NCBI GenBank assembly: GCA_023259315.1
Contig: JAHFQL010000007.1
Coordinates: forward strand, 1-24,125
DNA: 24,125 nt
Origin: Candidatus Woesearchaeota archaeon
Lineage (GTDB): Archaea; Nanoarchaeota; Nanoarchaeia; Woesearchaeales; GW2011-AR4
Direction of reading: 5' to 3'
Of the stretch, positions 20,399 through 24,125 are shown one piece after another. The position numbers and the translations under genes were made by a program. The notes below the pieces were generated by a model. The model was not told the origin of the DNA. It saw only the letters and a program-made list of their open reading frames with translations, and searched no databases. Every line of letters begins with the position of its first letter. Positions within the stretch are counted from its first letter, which is position 1.

Positions 20399-23086
20399 AT
20401 GGCAGAAGAAGAAAAGAAGGAATCAGAGCAGGAGATTGAGACTGTAAAGCAAGCTATTGCCGGCAAGGAAGAGAAAATAGAGAGAATAGAGCCAGAGGAA
20501 AGTTATATTTACAAGCAGGTCAAAAGCATTGTTTTTTCTGTGTTAAGTCCTAAGATGATAAAGAAAATGGCGTCTGCTAAAATAGTGACGCCTGAGCTTT
20601 ATGACAAGGAAGGTTATCCAGTTGATGGCGGCTTGATGGACATAAGACTTGGTGTCATAGATCCAGGATTAAGATGCAAGACCTGTGGCTCGAAATTAAA
20701 GGAATGCATAGGGCATTTTGGCTATATTGAATTGGCTAGGCCCATCATACATGTCAAGTTCGTCAACATAATCATGACTATATTGAGGTCAACATGCAGG
20801 GAATGCGCCAGAATTCTGATTCCCGACAACAAAATAGGCAAACTCAAGGAACTACTTGACCAAATTGAGAATGAAAGCGGTGTAGAGGACAGAAGGCAAA
20901 AGATAAAAGAAATAATTGCAAGCTTGAAGACAACAAACAAATGCCCCCATTGCAAGGCAAAACAAAAAAAAATAAGCCTGGAAAAGCCAACCACATTTTT
21001 GGAGGATGACAAGAGATTGAGCCCAATTGAAGTAAGGGCAAGACTGGAAAAGATCCCTGACCCTGATTGTGAGATGTTTGGATTAAAAGTCCCTCATGTA
21101 AGGCCGGAGTGGATGGTGCTCACTGTGCTGCCCATTCCCCCAGTAACAATGAGGCCGAGCATCACGCTCGAAAGCGGCGAGAGAAGCGAAGACGACCTTA
21201 CGCACAAGTTAGGCGATATTGTCAGAATAAACCAGAGATTGTTTGAAAACATAAATGCAGGCGCTCCAGAAATCATTGTGGAGGATTTATGGGATTTGCT
21301 GCAGTATCACGTCACAACTTTCTTTGATAATAATATTGCGCAATTGCCTCCTGCAAGGCACAGAAGCGGGCAGCCGCTGAAGACTTTGACAGAGAGGATA
21401 AAAAGCAAGGAAGGTAGAATAAGGCATAACCTTGCTGGCAAGCGAACTAATTTTTCCGCAAGGACGGTGATAAGCCCTGACCCGATGCTAGAACTTTTTG
21501 AAGTGGGGGTTCCATTTGTTATTGCAACAAAACTCACTGTTCCAGAAAGGGTTAATGAATGGAACATACAGTATCTAAAGAAATATGTTGAGAGCGGCCC
21601 TGACAAATATCCTGGGGCTAACTACATAATCAGGCCAGATGGAAAGAAGAAAAAAATAACAGAAGAGACTAAAGAGGCTTCACTTGAGGAGTTGCAGCCA
21701 GGCTATGTGGTGGAAAGACACTTGATGGATGGCGACATTGCAATTTTCAACAGGCAGCCCTCACTGCATAGGATGAGCATGATGTGCCATAGGATCAGGA
21801 TACTTCCTGGCAAAACTTTAAGATTGAATCCTGCTGTTTGCACCCCTTATAACGCTGACTTTGATGGTGATGAAATGAACCTGCACATCCCCCAAACAGA
21901 AGAGGCGAGGGCAGAAGCGGAAATTTTAATGGAAGTTCAGACACAACTTATTTCATTAAGGTATGGCTTAAGCATTATCGGTTGCACCCAAGACTCAATT
22001 TCAGGCAATTACATGCTCACAAAAGACTCTTCGATAAAAAGAGAGGACGCAATTGATTTGCTTGCAGCAGTTGGCATTGAGGATTTTTCGAAATTGCCGC
22101 GAAGAGCAGTTGTGACGGGCAAGGAAGTTTTCGGTATTTTGTTGCCTGATGATTTCAATTACGAGGGACACTCAAGATTGTGCGATCGGTCAAAAGACAA
22201 ATGCGACAAAGAAACGCATGTTGTCATAGAAGACGGAAAATTACTTTCAGGAGTGATGGACAGAAGCTCTCTTGGCGAAGAATCAGGATTGATGCTGAGG
22301 AACCTGCATCAAAAGTACGGGAAAGATTCCAATATAGATTTGCTCGGAAAAATTTTCAGGCTTGGAATAGAATATTTGCTGAGGGTAGGCTTCACATCAG
22401 CATTGTCAGACACGGATTTGCCTGATCTTGCAAAGACAAAAATAAAAGACGATTTGGTTGCTGCAAGAAGGGAAGTTGACTCTTTGATTGTGCAATTTAA
22501 TGAGGGTAAATTGGACGCATTTCCCGGTAAGACAATGCAAGAAACTCTTGAATTGAAAATACTTGAGGTGCTGAACAAAGCCAGAAATGAAACAGGAAGG
22601 ACGGTTGCAAATTATGCTGACAAGAGGACAAATACTATGATAATGGCGGAGTCAGGCGCAAGGGGAAATTTGCTTAACCTGGCCCAGATGGCTGCCTGTG
22701 TAGGCCAACAGGCTATGAGGGGCAAAAGGATTGAGAAAGGATTCAATCAGAGGACATTATCACATTTCAAGAAAAATGACTTAAGTTCTGAAGCCCACGG
22801 ATTTATAGAGAATGGCTTCAAAACAGGACTGACACCTGCAGAATTTTTCTTCGGCTCAATGACTGGAAGGGACTCGTTGATGGACACGGCACTAAGAACT
22901 CCCAAAAGCGGCTACCTTTACAGGAGGCTTGCAAATGCCATGCAAGACTTGAAAGTCGAGTATGACAATACTGTTAGGGATGCGTCAAAAAAAATCATCC
23001 AGTTTGAATATGGGGAAGACGGCATTGATGTTTCAAAATCTGAGAATGGAGTTGTTAATGTAAGCAGGATAATAAAAACATCATAA
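20399..23086 (+). CDS. rpoA1: RNA polymerase subunit A' (Rpo1N)
   Basis: This is the main catalytic subunit, holding the Mg-binding loop. NADFDGDEMN at 485-494 carries the three catalytic Asp residues (487, 489, 491). A zinc site CKTCGSKLKECIGHFGY has Cys93, Cys96, Cys103 and His106; a second, CREC and CPHC, lies further on. Other signs are FNRQPSLHRMSMM, PYNADF, and RIEKGFNQRTLSHF with the bridge-helix region EFFFGSMTGRDSLMDTALRT. It is 895 residues and ends where A' normally ends before A''. The N-terminus has an extra Lys/Glu-rich extension of about 30 residues. Start preceded by an A-rich run; rpl30e follows 16 bases after the stop. Confidence 0.96.
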   Translation: MAEEEKKESEQEIETVKQAIAGKEEKIERIEPEESYIYKQVKSIVFSVLSPKMIKKMASAKIVTPELYDKEGYPVDGGLMDIRLGVIDPGLRCKTCGSKLKECIGHFGYIELARPIIHVKFVNIIMTILRSTCRECARILIPDNKIGKLKELLDQIENESGVEDRRQKIKEIIASLKTTNKCPHCKAKQKKISLEKPTTFLEDDKRLSPIEVRARLEKIPDPDCEMFGLKVPHVRPEWMVLTVLPIPPVTMRPSITLESGERSEDDLTHKLGDIVRINQRLFENINAGAPEIIVEDLWDLLQYHVTTFFDNNIAQLPPARHRSGQPLKTLTERIKSKEGRIRHNLAGKRTNFSARTVISPDPMLELFEVGVPFVIATKLTVPERVNEWNIQYLKKYVESGPDKYPGANYIIRPDGKKKKITEETKEASLEELQPGYVVERHLMDGDIAIFNRQPSLHRMSMMCHRIRILPGKTLRLNPAVCTPYNADFDGDEMNLHIPQTEEARAEAEILMEVQTQLISLRYGLSIIGCTQDSISGNYMLTKDSSIKREDAIDLLAAVGIEDFSKLPRRAVVTGKEVFGILLPDDFNYEGHSRLCDRSKDKCDKETHVVIEDGKLLSGVMDRSSLGEESGLMLRNLHQKYGKDSNIDLLGKIFRLGIEYLLRVGFTSALSDTDLPDLAKTKIKDDLVAARREVDSLIVQFNEGKLDAFPGKTMQETLELKILEVLNKARNETGRTVANYADKRTNTMIMAESGARGNLLNLAQMAACVGQQAMRGKRIEKGFNQRTLSHFKKNDLSSEAHGFIENGFKTGLTPAEFFFGSMTGRDSLMDTALRTPKSGYLYRRLANAMQDLKVEYDNTVRDASKKIIQFEYGEDGIDVSKSENGVVNVSRIIKTS

Positions 23087-23102
23087 TTAAATTTCAAAAA
23101 AA

Positions 23103-23387
23103 TTGGCAAAAAAAATTACTTCAGCGGAAATAAAGAAATTGTTAAAATCAGGCAATGTCATATTAGGTACCGAAAGGACAGTAAGGGGCTTGAAATTAGG
23201 CAAAATAGATAAAGTCTTTGTCAGTTCCAACTGCCCCTCGAGGTCTGAGAATAACCTCAATTATTATGCCAGGCTTAGCGGCGCAGAATTACATAAATTG
23301 GAATATCCTAACGATGAACTGGGAGTGATTTGCAAAAAGCCTTTTTCTATATCTGTATTGGCTGTGGTTAAGGGGGCAAGTAAGTGA
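23103..23387 (+). CDS. rpl30e: ribosomal protein eL30
   Basis: This RNA-binding protein of the L7Ae/L30e fold is a large-subunit component that binds kink-turn RNA. The 94 residues show ITSAEIKKLLKSGNVILGTERTVRGLKLG, VFVSSNCP and the C-terminal ELGVICKKPFSISVLAV. No ATG is available upstream; the start is a TTG reading MAKKIT. It lies 16 bp after rpoA' and its TGA overlaps the GTG start of the nusA-like gene (GTGA), so translation is coupled. This is the standard archaeal neighbourhood of the polymerase operon. Confidence 0.93.
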   Translation: MAKKITSAEIKKLLKSGNVILGTERTVRGLKLGKIDKVFVSSNCPSRSENNLNYYARLSGAELHKLEYPNDELGVICKKPFSISVLAVVKGASK

Positions 23388-23797
23388 ATAGGATTAAATA
23401 TAATTCTGATATCATAAAACTGATAACTCTTTTCGAGTCAATGACTGGGGCAAAGGTTAAGGACTGCATATCTGACGACAAGCTTATATTTATAATTGAG
23501 GAGAATGAGATGGGCAAGGCAATAGGCAAGAACGGCGCTAATATTAAAAGAATTGAGAAAGTGCTGAAAAGAAAAATTAAGCTTGCAGAATTCAGCAACG
23601 ATGTTGCGCAATTTATTAGGAATATGACATATCCGGCAGAGATCACAGAGATAAAGCAAGAAGATGGTGCCCTAATAATTCAGGGAAAGGATGTTAATTC
23701 AAGAGCAATGCTCATAGGAAGGGAAAGGCAGAATTTGAATAATCTGGCTGAGATTGTAAGAAGATATTTTGATATTAAGGAAATAAAAGTTGTATAG
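23384..23797 (+). CDS. nusA: archaeal NusA-like KH-domain transcription factor
   Basis: Archaeal NusA is a short version that keeps only the two KH RNA-binding domains; it is thought to affect transcription termination or antitermination. The first GXXG loop is IGKNGANI (GKNG 48-51), the second is IGRERQNL (GRER 112-115). The 137-residue length fits the archaeal form, lacking the bacterial N-terminal polymerase-binding and S1 domains. The GTG start overlaps the eL30 stop. Immediately after its stop lie two tandem inverted repeats, so this is where transcription termination or attenuation may act. Confidence 0.92.
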   Translation: MNRIKYNSDIIKLITLFESMTGAKVKDCISDDKLIFIIEENEMGKAIGKNGANIKRIEKVLKRKIKLAEFSNDVAQFIRNMTYPAEITEIKQEDGALIIQGKDVNSRAMLIGRERQNLNNLAEIVRRYFDIKEIKVV

Positions 23798-23845
23798 AGA
23801 ACTTTGAATAATTTATTATTTTGGTATTTTCATTCAAAGTTCTCT
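23796..23845 (+). repeat. 14-bp perfect inverted repeat overlapping the nusA stop codon
   Basis: AGAGAACTTTGAAT (23796-23809) and ATTCAAAGTTCTCT (23832-23845) are exact inverted copies around a 22-nt AT-rich loop. The stop codon TAG overlaps the first arm. As RNA it forms a strong stem-loop; no T-run long enough for a classic terminator follows directly. Confidence 0.7.
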
Positions 23846-23886
23846 TAGGAATTTTTGACAAACTGATAATTTTTCAAAATTTCCTA
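23846..23886 (+). repeat. second inverted repeat, 13 bp with one mismatch
   Basis: TAGGAATTTTTGA (23846-23858) and TCAAAATTTCCTA (23874-23886) form a second stem directly after the first, with 15 bases between arms. Confidence 0.6.
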
Positions 23887-23893
23887 TAGCAAC

Positions 23894-23901
23894 CTTTAAA
23901 A
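23894..23901 (+). promoter_or_regulatory. TATA box of rps12
   Basis: TTTAAAAA in CCTTTAAAAACC, 24-31 bases before the ATG, directly after the tandem hairpins. uS12 therefore appears to have its own promoter. Confidence 0.55.
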
Positions 23902-23924
23902 ACCATCCAAAAATACTAAGCGAC

Positions 23925-24125
23925 ATGGGAAACAAGTCAAAAGGATTATTTTCAGGAAAGAAACTGAATGAAAGAAGAAACAAAGGCAGATGGCATTACA
24001 AGCCATACATAAAAAGGACTTTGAGATTAAAGGAGCGCTCTGACCCGCTTGAGGGAGCATCTCAAGCAAAAGGAATTGTACTTGAAAAAGTGCAGCTTGA
24101 GGCAAAGCAGCCAAACTCTGCAATG
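23925..24125 (+). CDS. rps12: ribosomal protein uS12, N-terminal part (cut by window end)
   Basis: uS12 sits at the decoding centre of the small ribosomal subunit. The 67 visible residues begin [18 protein letters not shown] and include [26 protein letters not shown], which matches the archaeal/eukaryotic uS12 N-terminal half; the conserved QPNSA decoding loop is at the window edge. The start is the only ATG and lies after a TATA box at leaderless spacing. The gene continues past the window, and rps7 is expected after it by archaeal order. Confidence 0.95.
   Translation, partial: MGNKSKGLFSGKKLNERRNKGRWHYKPYIKRTLRLKERSDPLEGASQAKGIVLEKVQLEAKQPNSAM

Noticed and set aside
1..24125. CRISPR array or rRNA genes
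   Set aside because: No regularly spaced direct repeats and no conserved rRNA blocks were seen anywhere in the window.

Overview
The window looks like part of a small, AT-rich archaeal genome, most likely a DPANN-type archaeon (Woesearchaeota/Pacearchaeota-like; the lineage is my inference). Archaeal marks are split RNA polymerase subunits (rpoB''/B', rpoA''/A'), archaeal L30e-NusA-uS12 order, a tiny eL41 gene, an XPD-type Fe-S helicase, tRNA genes with bulge-helix-bulge (BHB) introns, and TATA boxes 24-31 bases before start codons (leaderless style). A few genes (purN-like, the DUF1761-like gene, glyA) instead have Shine-Dalgarno-like sites.

Layout. 1-120: tail of an unidentified ORF. 268-1665: DEAD-box RNA helicase with an Arg/Gly/Ser tail. 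1796-3451: pcm, a small frameshifted gene, a MIP18-family Fe-S factor and a two-TM protein. 3479-3583: tRNA-Val(CAC) with one intron, minus strand. 3605-4439: two small unknown genes. 4522-4803: a decayed reading frame. 4827-7653: XPD-type helicase, an unknown protein and a DUF1761-like membrane protein. 7718-11917, minus strand: purine and one-carbon genes purH, a two-TM protein, purN-like, a flavin reductase and folD. 11997-14035: an exported protein and glyA. GlyA and FolD make and interconvert folate one-carbon units, and the PurN-like protein and PurH would consume 10-formyl-THF, so this side of the window forms a purine/one-carbon neighbourhood.

14234-14960 is the most striking part: a 36-residue eL41 gene (minus strand), then tRNA-Asp(GTC) and tRNA-Lys(TTT), each interrupted by three BHB introns (D-loop, anticodon arm, T-loop). 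I worked out all six introns by hand; removing them gives complete 75- and 74-nt cloverleaves.

15010-24125 is the transcription/translation operon rpoH-rpoB''-rpoB'-[exported protein]-rpoA''-rpoA'-rpl30e-nusA-(tandem hairpins)-rps12 (cut by the window end). Two things are unusual: rpoA'' precedes rpoA', the reverse of the usual archaeal order, and a gene with a signal peptide sits inside the polymerase operon between rpoB' and rpoA''.
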